Shown here: piece by piece, positions 11,763-24,936 of the stretch
Numbering within the stretch: position 1 is the first letter of the stretch
Layout: every line of letters begins with the position of its first letter
Assembly: GCA_000349905.1 (NCBI GenBank)
Contig: KB722740.1
Span: forward strand, 1,775,309 to 1,839,308
Source of the DNA: Volvariella volvacea V23
Lineage: Eukaryota; Basidiomycota; Agaricomycetes; Agaricales; Pluteaceae
DNA: 64,000 nt
Direction of reading: 5' to 3'
Notes under the pieces: generated by a model
Databases searched by the model: none
Told to the model about the DNA's origin: nothing
What the model saw: only the letters and a program-made list of their open reading frames with translations
Program-made: the position numbers and the translations under genes

Positions 11763-12582
11763 ACTAGATTGTGTGAATAAATGTGCTTGTGGGTCACGTG
11801 AAACGATCATCATTTCGGTGTCTCCTGACCAGCTTCAATCACTTTGCACCACCTCTCAAGGGTCTAGTATGCATGTGCGAGGACAATTACCCCGGAATAT
11901 TGGCAGGACCTCTGCCAAGGCGCCTGCGGAGTTGTGCAGCTTGGATAGGGTTCCGCAGCTGGAATCGCTAAAGCAGCTCGTGAGCTGATCTCAAACCCGA
12001 GATAGACGGCGGATCTCTCAGCTGGTCATTTGCGTGAGTAGGAACGCTTATCCTCTCTTGTACCATCTGACGTTGGGCGGGGGTGCAGACAGGAGCCTCG
12101 CGCTCGGGCCGAACGTCAAAGTGGACATTTGGTGGCTCCAGGATCCAAGGTGAGCCTGCTCACCCTTGTGGTTCCGAAAAAGGGATACCCCGAGAGCTGC
12201 GGCCTACCCCAGATGTATGCCCACTGGGTGACGGATCCACAGCAGCTCGAAGGCGTGCACTCGGCAGGCCCCTATAGCTAGGGCCAAAGAGACGTCGTGG
12301 GCGTCCCTGCCCCGGTTGTCATTGCGTCAATGCTGTGTCGATGCTGGTTGCGCAGTCGTAGGTTGCTGTTTCCGCAGCTCGGGATAGTACAAAACAGGAC
12401 CTGGTTATAATTGCCTCAGCGCTGCGCCCTTCTTCTGTGGCAATCTACTCGAATATTTGACTGCTCTCTTCTTGTAATCCGGTGAGTTGGTAGTTCGAAG
12501 TGTGTCTACTGCTGCGTTCCTGATCTTCTCGTTACTAGATACCACTTCTTCTTTTGGACAAGGAATCATTCTGACTGTGACG
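11763..12582. other. Spacer between the two GT8 copies
   Basis: 820 bases with no supported gene. They hold the terminator of copy 1 and the promoter of copy 2. I did not see a direct repeat of the coding sequence or a mobile element that would mark the duplication boundary. Confidence 0.4.
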
Positions 12583-13926
12583 ATGGTCCTACCTCTCTTT
12601 TCCTCACCTCGTAATGGCAATCCCGGCGCTGGGGGTTATTATATGCCGATATCTACCTCCCCACCGCCAAGCACACACGAACTGAAACGAGATCACAAGC
12701 GCTCGCCGTCATCTGGCTCATACTCTCTCGGTGTAGCGGCAGATTCCAACAATGGTTATGGTCACTCTTACAACACACCGGACGTCAAGGACGAATGCAT
12801 AGGGTTTTCGGGTTCAATCAAATTCATTTGGTACAACGTGAAGAGTATATGGAGAGGGCATATATCGCCTTTGGCTGGAGCGTTGATGCTAGTATTGGTG
12901 GTCGTCTTTGGTTTGACGATGGCAATTGTAGTGTTTGCGTTGAAGAGGCCAAGATATAATCCTCTGGATAACTACCAAAATGTGTGAGTGTCCTCATTGC
13001 CTCGCCCATCGCTAGTGCTCACCATGGGAAACAGGGATCGCATACCACTATTACAACAAGGATACACCTCCAATATCACTGCCCGGGATGAGCGAGCGGT
13101 CGTATCGACATTGTACACCGACTCGTACGCGTTGTCCGTAGCCGTGCTAGCCTATTCAATCAAAAGAGCCCAAGTCAACGCCCGTCTGGTACTAGGATAC
13201 CTGGCAGATCGCGTCTCACCCGAAGCACTCTGCATCGCCAAAACGGCCGGATGGGATCTTCTCCCAATAGAATTCATCGCCCCACCACATAACGGATCGG
13301 GAATAAATCAACGCTTTACGGATCAATACACGAAACTCAACATCTGGGGTCTGGATAAAATCGGTGTTCGACGTGCCGTCTATCTAGACGCGGATACGCT
13401 TGTTCGGAGGAACTTTGACGAATTGTTTGACGTGCCATGGGACTTTGCTGCTGTGCAGGATGTGTATGATAATCTGGGTTTCGTGGTCGCGTTTAATGCT
13501 GGGGTGATGGCGCTGACCACATCAAGCGAGGTGTTGGAGGACATGAAGGTCAAGATAGGAGAGGTCAGGTTCCCCAAGTCGGAAGCGGAGCAGGCGTTCC
13601 TGAACGTCTACTATGGGCCCACGGCGCTGCGACTGCCGTACGCGTACAACGCGAATCTGGCAATCAAGCAGAGGAGCACGGAGCTGTGGAGGGGGATGGA
13701 GGAGAACATGCGGATCGTGCATTACACGGTCATGAAGCCGTTCTTGATCAACTGGAAGAAGGAGAACAACTTTGTGTTCTCTGTCGAAGAGCTGAGGCGG
13801 GTGGTGCGAGGTGCGGAGAAGCGGGAGGGGGGGCTGTTCAGGGAGGAGGTGCGGTGGTGGGCAGCGGCCTTTGAGGAGATGTGGGCGGATATCGGGCAGA
13901 GGATCTGTTTGTGCTACATAGCGTAG
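12583..13926 (+). CDS. GT8 family glycosyltransferase, type II membrane protein (tandem copy 2)
   Basis: Two exons, join(12583..12983,13035..13926), 430 residues. The layout matches copy 1: a low-complexity cytosolic head, the helix A-G-A-L-M-L-V-L-V-V-V-F-G-L, the stem K-R-P-R-Y-N-P-L-D-N-Y-Q, an intron at the same place and phase, then the catalytic domain with V-Y-L-D-A-D-T-L-V-R. By eye the catalytic parts are about 85-90% identical, while the heads match only around Y-G-H-S-Y-N-T-P. Third codon positions in the second half are richer in G/C than in copy 1. An upstream in-frame ATG at 12487 would add 32 residues, but the 12583 start matches copy 1 best. Its role is presumably the same as copy 1 with different expression or acceptor. 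Confidence 0.88.
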
Positions 13927-14341
13927 TTGCCCCATATAGTACTGCCATTCCCTAATACAGGCCCGTCACAGTCACCTGATGTCCGAACGAGGCTCGCTGT
14001 TGGCAGGGCGCGTCCAAGAACAAAGCCGAGGACGACCGTCGCGACGAGCAAAAATGGGAATAACAAACAAGGCACAATAAAACGCTGCGATTCTCGCTGG
14101 AATTCGAGCTTCTACCGTGGATTTCGACGTTGACGTTGACGCTGGCCGCGCCGCTTTCGATTTGTGTCCATACTCGCTGTCAGGAGCAGCCCACTTTCAT
14201 TAAACCCGGCTTCTTTGCTATTCGGAATCTCCCCACGTTCACCCAGACACGCTCCTTCCACGCAGCCCTCTTAATATTTAAGTAGCCTATCTCCACTTCG
14301 ACGCCCAAGGCTCCCCTCCCCAGCTGTGCTCTCGACCTGCG
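13927..14341. other. Intergenic region upstream of KNH-like gene
   Basis: 415 bases with no supported coding frame. The right end is C/T-rich and is the likely promoter of the KNH-like gene at 14342. Confidence 0.4.
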
Positions 14342-15676
14342 ATGCTCTCTGTCTACCACATCTCTGCGCCTTTGCTGCTCGCTTTGCACTGTGCACTCCA
14401 CGCACACGCCGAGATATTCGTGAGTCTTTGTTTCGGCTAGCACCCCCATGCCGTTAACAGCTGGGATCAAGGTCACCCGGCCAGAGTCCAACTCTGCCTG
14501 CGTCGCAGGCCAGGAGTGCGTCATCGAATGGATGGACGATGGTCGTGCTCCACTGCTGAATGCCTTTGGCCTCGCCACTGTTGGGCTTTATACCGGCGAC
14601 CAGGTTTGTGCCGTGGCTTATCTATGCCGTTTGCCATTATGAAATGCCCTTGCCCCCGCAGCAACTCGTGCAAGCGCTGCCCCCTGTGGACGTGTCTGCA
14701 ACTCGTTCAGTGTCCTTCGTGGTAAGCTCTCTACTTGCTCCATCTTCTACGAGGTCTGGACAAGCGGATTCACTTACGTCCCGCAGCCGATCGCTGAGGC
14801 CGGTCCGAATTCTGGTGCCTAGTAAGTGTCTGCTTGGTCCACACCATGTGAAGGGGCGACTGACGCTGAGCGCTTCACAGCTACATCAGCTTCGTTTCTG
14901 TCAACTTGAGGGACGAGGACGATGTCCCTGCAATGGGATTCTCACCCTACTTCCGGTGAGCTCACATTTCCCCCCACCCTTTCTCATACCAACCTAACCT
15001 TAATTCCTTTTAACTTTCGTCGCTGGGCCCTGACCCTGATCCCGTCTGCGCTGATCCGCGTAACATTCCATGCCCTTACTTCCATGACACCACTACTCGT
15101 CATCGAAACCGTACCCATGCGCCATAACCCCGTGCGCATCACAGCCTCCAGCAAATGACCGGATCCTTCGAAACGCCCGTGTCCCACGCGATTTCGACTT
15201 TTCCTCTTCCAACTGAAACGTCACAGACTAGCTTGACCAGTACATCAACCATAACAGTGGGAACCCTGTCGACTTCCTTGCCCGTTCCATCAGAATCTAG
15301 CATTATTTCGGGTTCTGTAACAGCATCGGAATTACCCTCAGCCTCGGATTCGGTCTCGTCCTCACCCTCAGGCTCCCTATCTGCCTCGGAATCTGCCTCT
15401 GACTCGGGATCAACGTCGCTTTCTCACTCGACTTCTCACTCGGCTTCCGAGTCCTCTGAATCTCCATCGGTTTCGCCTTCAGCTTCCGCTATAGGAGTTA
15501 GCACGTCGGGATTCGTGACCTCCGTTTCGGAGACCCAACCGCCTCGCACACCTGCGCCATCTCCTAGCTCACAAAATTCAACAGATGGCGAGAACGGTGC
15601 TGCTGGACGTCAAGGCGCCCTTTCTGGAATAGCTCTCGCCAGTGTCCTGGTCGCTTCCTTGGTCTTGACCCTGTGA
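14342..15676 (+). CDS. KNH/Kre9-like Ser/Thr-rich GPI-anchored cell-surface protein (first)
   Basis: Best model: join(14342..14390,14461..14603,14662..14721,14787..14821,14881..14955,15145..15676), about 297 residues. A hydrophobic signal segment is followed by the N-terminal Ig-like domain of the fungal Ser-Thr-rich GPI-anchored family (Kre9/KNH): I-K-V-T-R-P, C-V-I-E-W-M-D-D-G, T-V-G-L-Y-T-G-D-Q, Y-Y-I-S-F-V-S-V and F-S-P-Y-F-R-L-Q-Q-M-T-G-S-F. Then comes about 90 residues of Ser-rich repeats, heavily O-glycosylated by inference, and a C-terminal hydrophobic tail (A-L-A-S-V-L-V-A-S-L-V-L-T-L) for the GPI anchor. A stronger donor at 14420 would add an A-E-I-F end to the signal peptide but puts exon 2 out of frame, so the exon 1 border is uncertain. 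Yeast relatives take part in beta-1,6-glucan assembly. Confidence 0.8.
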
Positions 15677-16827
15677 AAACCTGAATCCTTGATTCAGTTT
15701 GGCTCAGGCGTTGACTTTCGATGGTTTCTTGGCTCACACAGTTCTTTCTTGGATGGTCGGGGGAATCGTGGGTGTAGGGAGTGGTCCTATTGTTGCTCTA
15801 GGCGTTGCTATGACCCGTTATTAGGAGGTCAGGTAACGTGCATGTGCGCATATAGGCACCCAATGGCCGTGGTTGTGCGTCTTTGGACGCTGGACTAACC
15901 ATTGTTCGGCGTTTAGTTTTCCTTTCTCTTCCTATTGTTCTCATCTCGTCTCACTCCTTGTGATTCTTGGGGTCGGTCATAAAGTGGGCTTGCGTTGGCT
16001 GGGAGGCCGTGGGGTGTGAGCAGCAGCACCCAAGCGGCCTTCTTACCTGTTCCTGCTCTACTTCCTTTCCTCTCTTCTACGTACTCTTTCATTCGGTCAT
16101 CGGAGTTGAACACCTTAATTGGAGAGTTCGACGCTGGACCTGGACTTTTGATTGATTTTAGAACCTTGTGTGTTTTGATACTTTGCGTTCATGGACTGAC
16201 TCTCGGGCTTGTATTCTTCTTCAGTTCTTTTACTCAGTACGGCTTTGGCTCTTGTTACTCTTGTTGTCTGATTAGTTGACTTGGACTCTTTATAGCGACA
16301 CCTTGGGCTCTTTCTTCCCCCCTTCCCTTACCCACCTTTGTCCCGACTACTTACCCTTAGCATACTGTGATGCACCGCACTTCCTTGATTGTAGCTTGAC
16401 CTAGCTCCTCATTCATCCTGCGTTCCCCAAAATTCCTTACCTCCACCTCGAGCATGTTCACTACACAATGTCATAGTTCTTGCAATCCCATTGACACATG
16501 CTGTCCGCAAACACACCTTTTTGTCCATCAGCAACATGGCGTACCACTGACCGTGACATCCAGCCAGCCTGACATGGACAATGTCACACAGTGACACTGA
16601 TAACAGAGAAATTTAAGCGATCAGCACAGGGAAGGGAAAAAAAAGTCCGCCAAAAACACGCGTTAGATCTGCGTAATTCATCTCTCTCATCTCTTTCCCT
16701 TCCACTCGCGCCTGTCTAGATCGCTTACGATTGTCACGCCCTATTGAGCGCCTTGCGACCCGACGTCCAGACTTTACGAGAAGACACAAAACGAGCATAG
16801 TCCGAGGATTGCGATTTTCTTTTTGAG
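15677..16827. other. Intergenic region before zuotin gene
   Basis: About 1.15 kb. Pyrimidine-rich, with several short open frames that look like chance. I saw no RNA gene or mobile element. It presumably holds the KNH-like 3' UTR and the zuotin promoter. Confidence 0.4.
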
Positions 16828-18775
16828 ATGGCTGCTGTTCAGGTTTTGCAGGTTACTGCTACGCCTTTGCCTGGCGATTATGCGAGTCCGGGGAGTAGTT
16901 CTGGTGCTACGTTGTCCGGTAGGTCTTGTTGCGGCTGTACGATGAGAAGGACTAGTGTTGATTAATCCCTTTATTGCATTTCTTTGCTCGTCCCGTCCTC
17001 ACCGTCGCCACCGCCTGTGAACACTCGCACTGTATCGTGATTGAACGATCTGCGTCATCACCGCCTCGCCATTTGGTGAATGCCCTCAATACGCCCAATG
17101 ACTGGATGGACAAACGGGTGAGCAGCGACGAAAACTCGCACTCTCCTCCCTGTTGGCCCCGCGCACCTCAACTACCTGAGACTCTCGACCAAGCACGACT
17201 ACTCCTTTGAGGCATTCGACAAGTACGCCGAAGAGGAGAGGAAGAGGCTGGAGGAGCTGAATGCGGGGAATAACGGCGTGGAGGACGATTTGGGGGTTGG
17301 AGATGAGCCGGAGACGGATGATCTGTTGGCTCTGGATCCTAAAGAGTGGAAGGTGAAACCCGCTCATTGGTTTTGCGTGGGGTGGTGATGCTCACTTGTT
17401 TGATGTGCTGTTGCAGAAACAAGATAATTATGCGGTTCTTGGTCTTTCGCATCTCCGCTACAAGGCTACTCTTGAGCAAATCAAAATCGCTCGTGCGTAC
17501 ACGCGTCCTCCGCGTTCCTGCTTTTATCTTCCCCTTGTACACCTACACTATTGCTGATAACATCTAATCATGTAGATCGCAAAAAGGTGCTCAAACACCA
17601 CCCTGATAAGAAGGCGTCCACTCCTGGGCATAATCTCACAACTCAAGCCTTGCTGACTGGAATTCATCAAAACACAAACGATGACGCCTTCTTCAAATGC
17701 ATTCAAAAAGCTTACGAGGTTCTGACGAACCCTGAGAAGAGGAGACAGTTTGATTCGGTTGATCCCGCGTTTTTGGAGTTGGAGGATGAGGTGCCTACTG
17801 CGCAGGAGTTCAAGGTGGGTGGCCTTTTGCGTACATAAAATTGTGGTGTTCTATATGCTGATTGGGACTCTTTTGTGTGAAGAATAAGAAGTTGGACTTT
17901 ATTAAGACGTTTGCGCCTATTTTTGAGAGGTGGTCGAGGTTCTCTCGCCAACAGCCTGTCCCTGGGTTGGGATCGATCGATGCAACCAAGGAGGAAGTGG
18001 AAGGCTTTTATGATTTCTGGTATAACTTTGATTCTTGGAGGAGCTTTGAGTGGTGGGATAAGGAGGTTAATGAGGGAAGCGATTCGTGAGTAGCTCATTC
18101 TTTGCTCTACGTCGGTTTGACGTGTATGTGTATGTACGCTAACGCGTTGGGTATTGCTTGCAGGCGTGACGACAAGCGATATACGGAGAAAAAGAACAAG
18201 GCTGAGCGCGCGAGGAGAAAGAAGGAAGATACTGCCAAGTTGCGTGGTATCGTTGACTTGTGTTTAGGGTACGTCAATCTGAGTGAATATATGCGTTCGT
18301 TGGTGCTAACAATGGCTGGTTTAGTCTCGACCCTCGTATCAAGCGCATCAAGCAAGAAGAAAAGGAGGCCCGCGAACGCAAGAAACGCGGTGGTGCTTCA
18401 GGTACCGCCACACCTCGCAAGACCAAGGAAGAGGAAGAGGCCGAGAAAAAGAAGAAGGAAGAGGAGGAAAAGGCCAAGCAGGAAGCAGAACAGGTATGTC
18501 GTCACGCTGATTGCTTGCGCTTGTGCTCATGCTGCTCCTTGTGCGCTAGGCTGCGAAAGCCGAGGCCAAGAAAGCTAAGGCTGCTGCTGCAAATGCTGCT
18601 AAGAAGGCAAGAAGAGCGGCCAGGGCTGCTGCTGAGGCTGAGGGGTCGTAAGTGTGACGCAGGCCGTACCTTTCCTCCGTCTATAGTGTGTATGGGTAGT
18701 ACGTTCATTAAGATACCCACCAATATACTCGATTGTTGTACTCTTGCCATTGCCAGAGGTTCAGACTTGTTTTGA
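16828..18775 (+). CDS. zuo1: Zuotin-like J-domain protein of the ribosome-associated complex
   Basis: Nine exons: join(16828..16918,17126..17352,17417..17492,17576..17814,17883..18085,18164..18268,18325..18493,18550..18647,18757..18775), 408 residues. The J domain begins around D-N-Y-A-V-L-G-L-S and carries the HPD tripeptide at residues 140-142 (K-H-H-P-D-K-K), which stimulates an Hsp70 partner (Ssz1/Ssb type). It is followed by the zuotin homology region with F-E-R-W-S-R-F-S and W-R-S-F-E-W-W-D, then a long charged Lys/Glu/Ala helix that in yeast contacts the ribosome. No C-terminal SANT domains are present, so it resembles fungal zuotin rather than animal MPP11. Zuotin acts as cochaperone for nascent chains. 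The smallest, last exon (19 nt) and the 207-nt first intron are the least certain parts. Confidence 0.9.
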
Positions 18776-19019
18776 CCTGTTTGCTGTTTCCCCTAGGACC
18801 AAACACTGCATCACCTGTGGTTTTCCAGCTCACCTCGCGCAGACAAAGGGAGTCAAAGGTGTTGGCCCGGGTACGAGCTGCGAGGCAAAAGTGAACGTTC
18901 TATCAAGAGTCTTTCTTGTCTTCTGAAGTCACCTTACAGCGGACGGCTGGCGCATATACTAATAGAAGCCTAACGAACAAAACTTGGATCACGAGGCTGG
19001 TACGCGGTGGAATCACCCC

Positions 19020-22000
19020 ATGCACGCGGTATATCAAGATATTCTCCCTCCAAGTGGTGTAGAATTTGCAACATGCCTTAACTTGACGTCGTCAAGCCTT
19101 CCTCCAAAACCTTCCACGCATCCGAATACTTCGACCTTGAGACAAGAATTCGTGGCAAGGGCGCTGTGCAATGTTGTCGTTGCGAGATCGAATTTGTTGA
19201 GGGTGTATGAGGTTAGAGAGGAGTTGGCGCCGATGCCAACTCCGATGTCTTCGCAGGCGGAATTGGACGAACGGGAGAGAGAGAAAGACAAGGAAAGGGA
19301 GAAGAGAGGGAAGGTTAGGAAGGGAACGGAGGCTGTGGAGGGGGAGGTTGCGATGGATATTAATGGGGAGGGCTTTGTGAATATTGCGAAGGTGATTGTC
19401 GTTGTCTGTTGTGGTGGTCGTCGCCGTGATACATTGTCCTATCATTGCCATTTGGAATTTTATCATCTTGCTGGAATTGTGCACGAAATCGCTTCCCTCA
19501 CTCTTGACGACGCCATCGGCTTGTGTTGCTTTCCTTTGAGAGAAAGATCGCTGACTTTGATTTTTACCGTTTTGCCCATGCCATGGAACGTCTTTTCGGT
19601 TAGTTGCAAGGCCAAAAGAATACCAAGCCTTTGCCGACTGTGACTAAGTTTTTGTTCGTGCGGGAACATTTGCTTCATGGGACGATTACGGGTATTGAAC
19701 GCGTCAAAACGATTGCTTCGCTGGAGGATCGTCTGGATAGGTTGTTGGTATCGTTTAAAGATGCCAAGGTGCAATTCTTCCCGTATTTCCCAATCATCCG
19801 TGATGCTCACCACTTTTTGTAGATTGCACTATTAGAATGGTCGGATTCCGTGCATGACTTGGTAACCGTGTCGATTCATACATACGAGCGAGCACCCCAA
19901 TTGGTACGCGTTCCGTGTCCCTTGTTGAAATGGTCCCATGCAGAGTATACAACTATTTCTAGATGTCGCTCGATTCTCCTCTCTTCCGCGCTATGTTGCG
20001 AACGGACCCACTTTCACGTTGTGCAGCACTTTCCCTACCCCGGGATTCTATGGCTATCCTACCCTTCTATCAAACGCTAGCGGAGTTGGATGTCATGGAG
20101 CAGGACCAAACTAGGTGAGTGACAGGCAAAACTTGCTTGTCTCCATCTGACACTCCCCGCTCAGAGAAATACCTTACGCACCAAGTTTCATTCTGGACCT
20201 TCCACTTCAGGTGGATGAAAGCATCCGCAACGTTATTGACTTTGTGTTTCTACCTGGCTTCAACAATGCTACAATGGCTGTGTTGTTCCAAACGCAACTG
20301 ACTTGGACGGGGTGTGTGCTCAATTACCTCAAATAGAGAACAAATACTGAATTCCTCCGTGTAGTCGCCTCAAAGAGTTCAAAGACACTTTCCGAGTGAT
20401 TATCTTCACCCTTAACCTTGTAACCCAAACCTACCCAATTATTACCTCAGTCGAAGGCCTTCCACATGATGCTTTCGCTCTTGTCCCCTGTTCCGCCACT
20501 CTTGGAGGGGTCGTAGTCCTTTGTTCAAACAGCATAGTCTACGTCGACCAATCTGCCTCTCGCCGCATTGCACTTCCAGTCAACGGCTGGGCCTCAAGAA
20601 TTAGCGATCTCCCTTTTCAACCGCTGACAACAGAGGAGGAAAAACAGAGGAATCTGAGCTTGGAGGGAGCCCAAGGTGTATTTGTGGATGATAAGACATT
20701 CTTCGTGATCCTCAAAGACGGGAGGGTGTTCCCGGTCGAGCTTGTAGTGGATGGGAAAATGGTGGTCAAGTTGAACATGTCAAAAGCCCTGGCTCAGACG
20801 AGTTTACCGAGCGTCGTGAAATCATTGATTGTTCCACCCGTTGATACTACTAGTGGACCTAGCAGTTCAGCTATGGATGAAGATGACCTCGACCTGGGGG
20901 GTAGCAGTGCTACACAAAGTGGCTATGGGGGGACGGTGGGTGCGGCAGGGGGGCAGTACTTGGTTGTGGGAAGTTCCGTTGGGCCGACGGTGTTGTTAAA
21001 AACATCGCACGTCGAGGAAGAGATCCCAGATGATGAGGATGTTGAGATGGAGACCTCACCTGCAGCGGTGGTGAAACCTAATGATGATATGGATCTTTAT
21101 GATGATGACGATGGTATGTTTGCTTTTCCTTGATAAGCACCCTTACTTGGGTTGGGGTTTCGCATATATGTTAAAATGTGCCCTTGATTGTCGTGAATTT
21201 CGTGCTGAAGCTGCTTTCCCACTACAGATATTTATGGAACTAGCGCACAGAAAGAGTCGGAAGAGGATAAAGGGCAGGCAAATGGCTCTGCGAGTGCCGG
21301 AAAGGTGATCGCAAAGAAAACTAGGACTGTGATTCACTTGTCTTTATGTGATTCCTTACCTGCCTACGGTCCAATCGCGGATATGTCATTCTCTTTGGCA
21401 CGAAACGGGGTAAGTGACTTCTCTCCGCTTTAATGCAATTTGGCTAAGGTGTCCATTCAGGATCGTTCTGTACCAGAACTGGTTGCAGCTACAGGGACCG
21501 GTCCGCTTGGTGGATTCACTCTCTTTCAACGAGATCTGCCTATTCGAACAAAGCGCAAGCTTCATGCAATCGGTGGCGCAAGGGGAATGTGGTCACTAAA
21601 TATTCGGCAGCCTGTTAAATCCAGCGGGATTCAATATGAGCGACAGCAACACGGAAACGATACGTTGATTATTAGCACGGATGCCAACCCTTCTCCTGGA
21701 TTATCTAGGGTATGCGAACCGGGTTTTGTGTCTGTTCTATGGTGACTTGTATTAACCTTCGCACCATAGATTTCTATGAGGACAGGGAAGACGGATATCT
21801 CGATCACCACCCGAATCCCTGGCACTACAATTGGTGCTGCGCCGTTCTTCCAGAGGACGGCCATATTGCATGTCATGACAAATGCTATCCGCGTCCTTGA
21901 ACCTGGTAGGTTTCCCTCCGAGCCCCTTTTTTCTGGGAACAAACTACAAACATCTGTTGACTTTTAAATTCTCTCGCGCCTCGCTTAGATGGGACTGAAA

Positions 22001-24936
22001 GGCAGATTATTAAGGATATGGACGGAAATATACCAAGACCAAGAATTAAGCACTGCAGTATTTGCGACCCGTTTGTCCTGATTGTACGCGAGGACGATTC
22101 CATTGGGCTTTTTATTGGCGAACCGGAGAGGGGTAAGATCAGGAGGAAGGACATGTCCCCGATGGGTGAAAGGGTATGCTGACGTCCTCATGACCTCGAA
22201 GTCTTCCAGCTCATGGATTGTAAACATAGACGTCTCGTTACTTGACTGGGACCTTCTACACGGATACGTCTGGGCTATTCGAAGCACAACTCGAGACACC
22301 CAATACTGCAAGTCAGAATGTGACTTCGACGCTTCAGGCTGCGCTTAATGGTGCCCACAGAACGCAATGGTTGTTGCTTATCCGACCACAGGGTGTACTC
22401 GAGGTGCGTTCGTCGTTTCCCCTCTTCATTTGTTGTAGTTTTATCTTAGTTATTTAACGCCTAGATCTGGACACTACCAAAGCTAACCTTAGCTTGGTCC
22501 AATAGCCTTATTGCGAACTTGTCCAATGTGTTGACGGACTCACTGGAACCAGCTGCACTGTCACCACCTCAGGATCCACCAAGGCGTCCGAATGACCTGG
22601 ATATCGAACAAATTTTGATGTCTCCTATTGGATCTTCGTCACCTTCACCTCATCTTTGCGTACGTTGGAATACTATTGTACCTCCCAGTTAACGGCAATG
22701 ACACCCCCAACCCTTCAGGTCTTCCCCCGTTCAGGAATACTGACGGTTTACGAAGTCCTTCCAGCGGGGCCCGTCCCTGTGGATCCCCCTACGGGCAATC
22801 GCACATCTACTCTGAAAATTAAAATGGTCAAAATGGCTTCTCGAGCATTTGAAATACAGCGCCCAGAAGAGACGACGGAAAAGTCTATACTCGCAGAACA
22901 AAAGCGCATACAGAGACTATTCGTGCCCTTCACCACTTCTCCTGCTTCCCAATCATCCACCTCAGCTTCAGGCATGAGCACAAAGAAAAGCTATTCTGGG
23001 GTGTTCTTTACTGGTGATAGACCGAGTTGGATTATCGGCACAGATAAAGGAGGGTTGCAAATTGTACCATCCGGCCATGCTGTCGTGCACGCATTTACAA
23101 GCTGTTCTCTGTGGGACTCGAAGGGCGATTTCTTGCTATATTCCGAAGAGGTGGGTTTTTGCATCTTGCTTGTTTGACTATCTAACACTCGGAGCCTTGC
23201 GTAATAGGGTCCCAGCCTTTTGGAGTGGATACCAGACTGGGAACTCGAAAGTCCCTTGCCTTTCCGTTCAATACCTCGGGGAAGATCGTATTCTAACGTG
23301 GTATTTGATCCGAATACGATGCTCATAATTGCTGCATCTTCTCTGGAAGCGAAGTTTGCCTCGTTTGATGAAGATGGCAATCAAACTTGGGAACCGGATG
23401 GTAAGTCACAATAAGATAACCCTTTTGACTGATAAATTGATCTCGGTTCCCCAGCCCCCAACATTTCGGATCCCACATGCGAGACATCCACTTTAGAGCT
23501 GATCTCACCAGATCTTTGGGTAACATTGGATGGGTTCGTCAATCTGGTATGCGATGCTGACGTATTACTAACTTTACTAAATTCAGCTACGAATTTGCGA
23601 CAAACGAGTTCATAAATGCAATGTCTATCGTTACGTTAGAGACATCAAGTACGGAAAATGGCGTCAAAGATTTCTTGGCAATTGGCACCACCATCAACCG
23701 TGGAGAAGATTTGGCAGTTAAAGGCGCTGTGGGTCTCTACCTATTACCCAGTTTTTATGAGGATTGGGAGACTGAAACTCCTGTTTACAGACCTACATTT
23801 TTGAAATCGTCGAAGTCGTCCCAGATCCAACTTTGGCCCCTAAAAGATGGTACAAACTACGGCTAAGATGCAGGGATGATGCCAAAGGTCCCGTCACCGC
23901 CGTTTGCGGGTTCAACGGGTACATCGTATCATCCATGGGGCAGAAGGTAAGAAATGCCCGTGTCTTTATTAAATGACGTCACTGATTTGCGGGGTAACTC
24001 CCTAGATCTTCGTTCGTGCCTTCGATGCGGAGGAGCGACTCGTAGGAGTGGCATTCATGGATGTGGGGGTTTATGTGACATCTCTCAGAACGCTCAAGAA
24101 CTTTTTGTTAATCGGAGATGCTGTGAAGAGTGTGTGGCTTGTGGCATTCCAGGTGAGCGCTGTTACGGAAAGGACCCTGTTGCTCTTGACAGCTGATGAC
24201 TGCATTCTGTCTTTAGGAGGATCCCTACAAACTCGTTCTACTTGCAAAGGACGCACACCGTGTTTGTGTCACCAACTCTGACTTTTTCTTTACGGATGGA
24301 GAATTATCTATCATTACTGGAGACGAAGATGGAATTATTCGGTCATACGAATATAATCCACATGGTGGGTAACCTCCGCTCTCTTGATAGTACTTGTCGT
24401 CGACCCCTTCCCCAATATACCAGATCCGGACTCGCGGGATGGCCGCACGCTCCTCGTTCGCACGGAATTCCATAGACAGTGTGAATATCGAACATCAACA
24501 CTGATTGCAAGAAGAACGAAAGACGATTTGGATATTCCCCAAGCCAAGTTGATTGCTGGATCGACTGACGGGTCGTTGTTTGCTCTTACGCCTGTGCCCG
24601 AGCAATCGTTTAAGAGATTGCAATTACTGCAAGGACAGTTGACAAGAAACATCCAACATGTCGCTGGACTCAACCCCAGAGCCTTCCGGTAGGCCCTTTT
24701 TTGGTCCTTATCATGGAGCGGATACTGAATACTCTACCCTTTTAACATAAAAATTTTTTAGCATTGTCCGGAATGATTACGTGTCTAAGCCACTGTCAAA
24801 GGGAATCCTTGATGGGAATTTACTATGCCATTACGAGGCTTTGCCTATCTCGAGGCAAAGCGAGGTTACGCAACAGATCGGAACGGACAGGACAATGGTG
24901 CTGCACGATTGGATCAGTCTCTGTGGCCCTTGGTAA
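19020..24936 (+). CDS. cft1: CFT1 / CPSF160-like subunit of the pre-mRNA cleavage and polyadenylation factor
   Basis: Twenty-one exons can be joined without a break: 19020..19391, 19604..19768, 19823..19903, 19963..20114, 20165..20311, 20365..21113, 21228..21409, 21461..21709, 21770..21905, 21989..22173, 22230..22403, 22465..22659, 22719..23150, 23208..23400, 23455..23533, 23587..23728, 23791..23946, 24006..24152, 24217..24364, 24424..24688, 24762..24936; about 1507 residues. Landmarks are N-V-V-V-A-R-S-N-L-L-R-V-Y near the N-terminus, L-V-S-F-K-D-A-K, L-P-V-N-G-W-A-S-R, an acidic low-complexity insert, A-T-Y-I-F-E-I-V-E-V-V, and the C-terminal CPSF-A part with I-T-G-D-E-D-G-I-I-R-S and N-D-Y-V-S-K-P-L-S-K-G. 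This WD-like scaffold binds the AAUAAA-type signal complex in the nucleus. The exon 1-2 border (212-nt intron) is the weakest. Confidence 0.93.

Noticed and set aside
22660..22688. A 29-nt intron in CFT1
   Set aside because: Too short for this genome; the next acceptor gives a 59-nt intron (22660-22718), keeps the frame and gives a more typical protein sequence.
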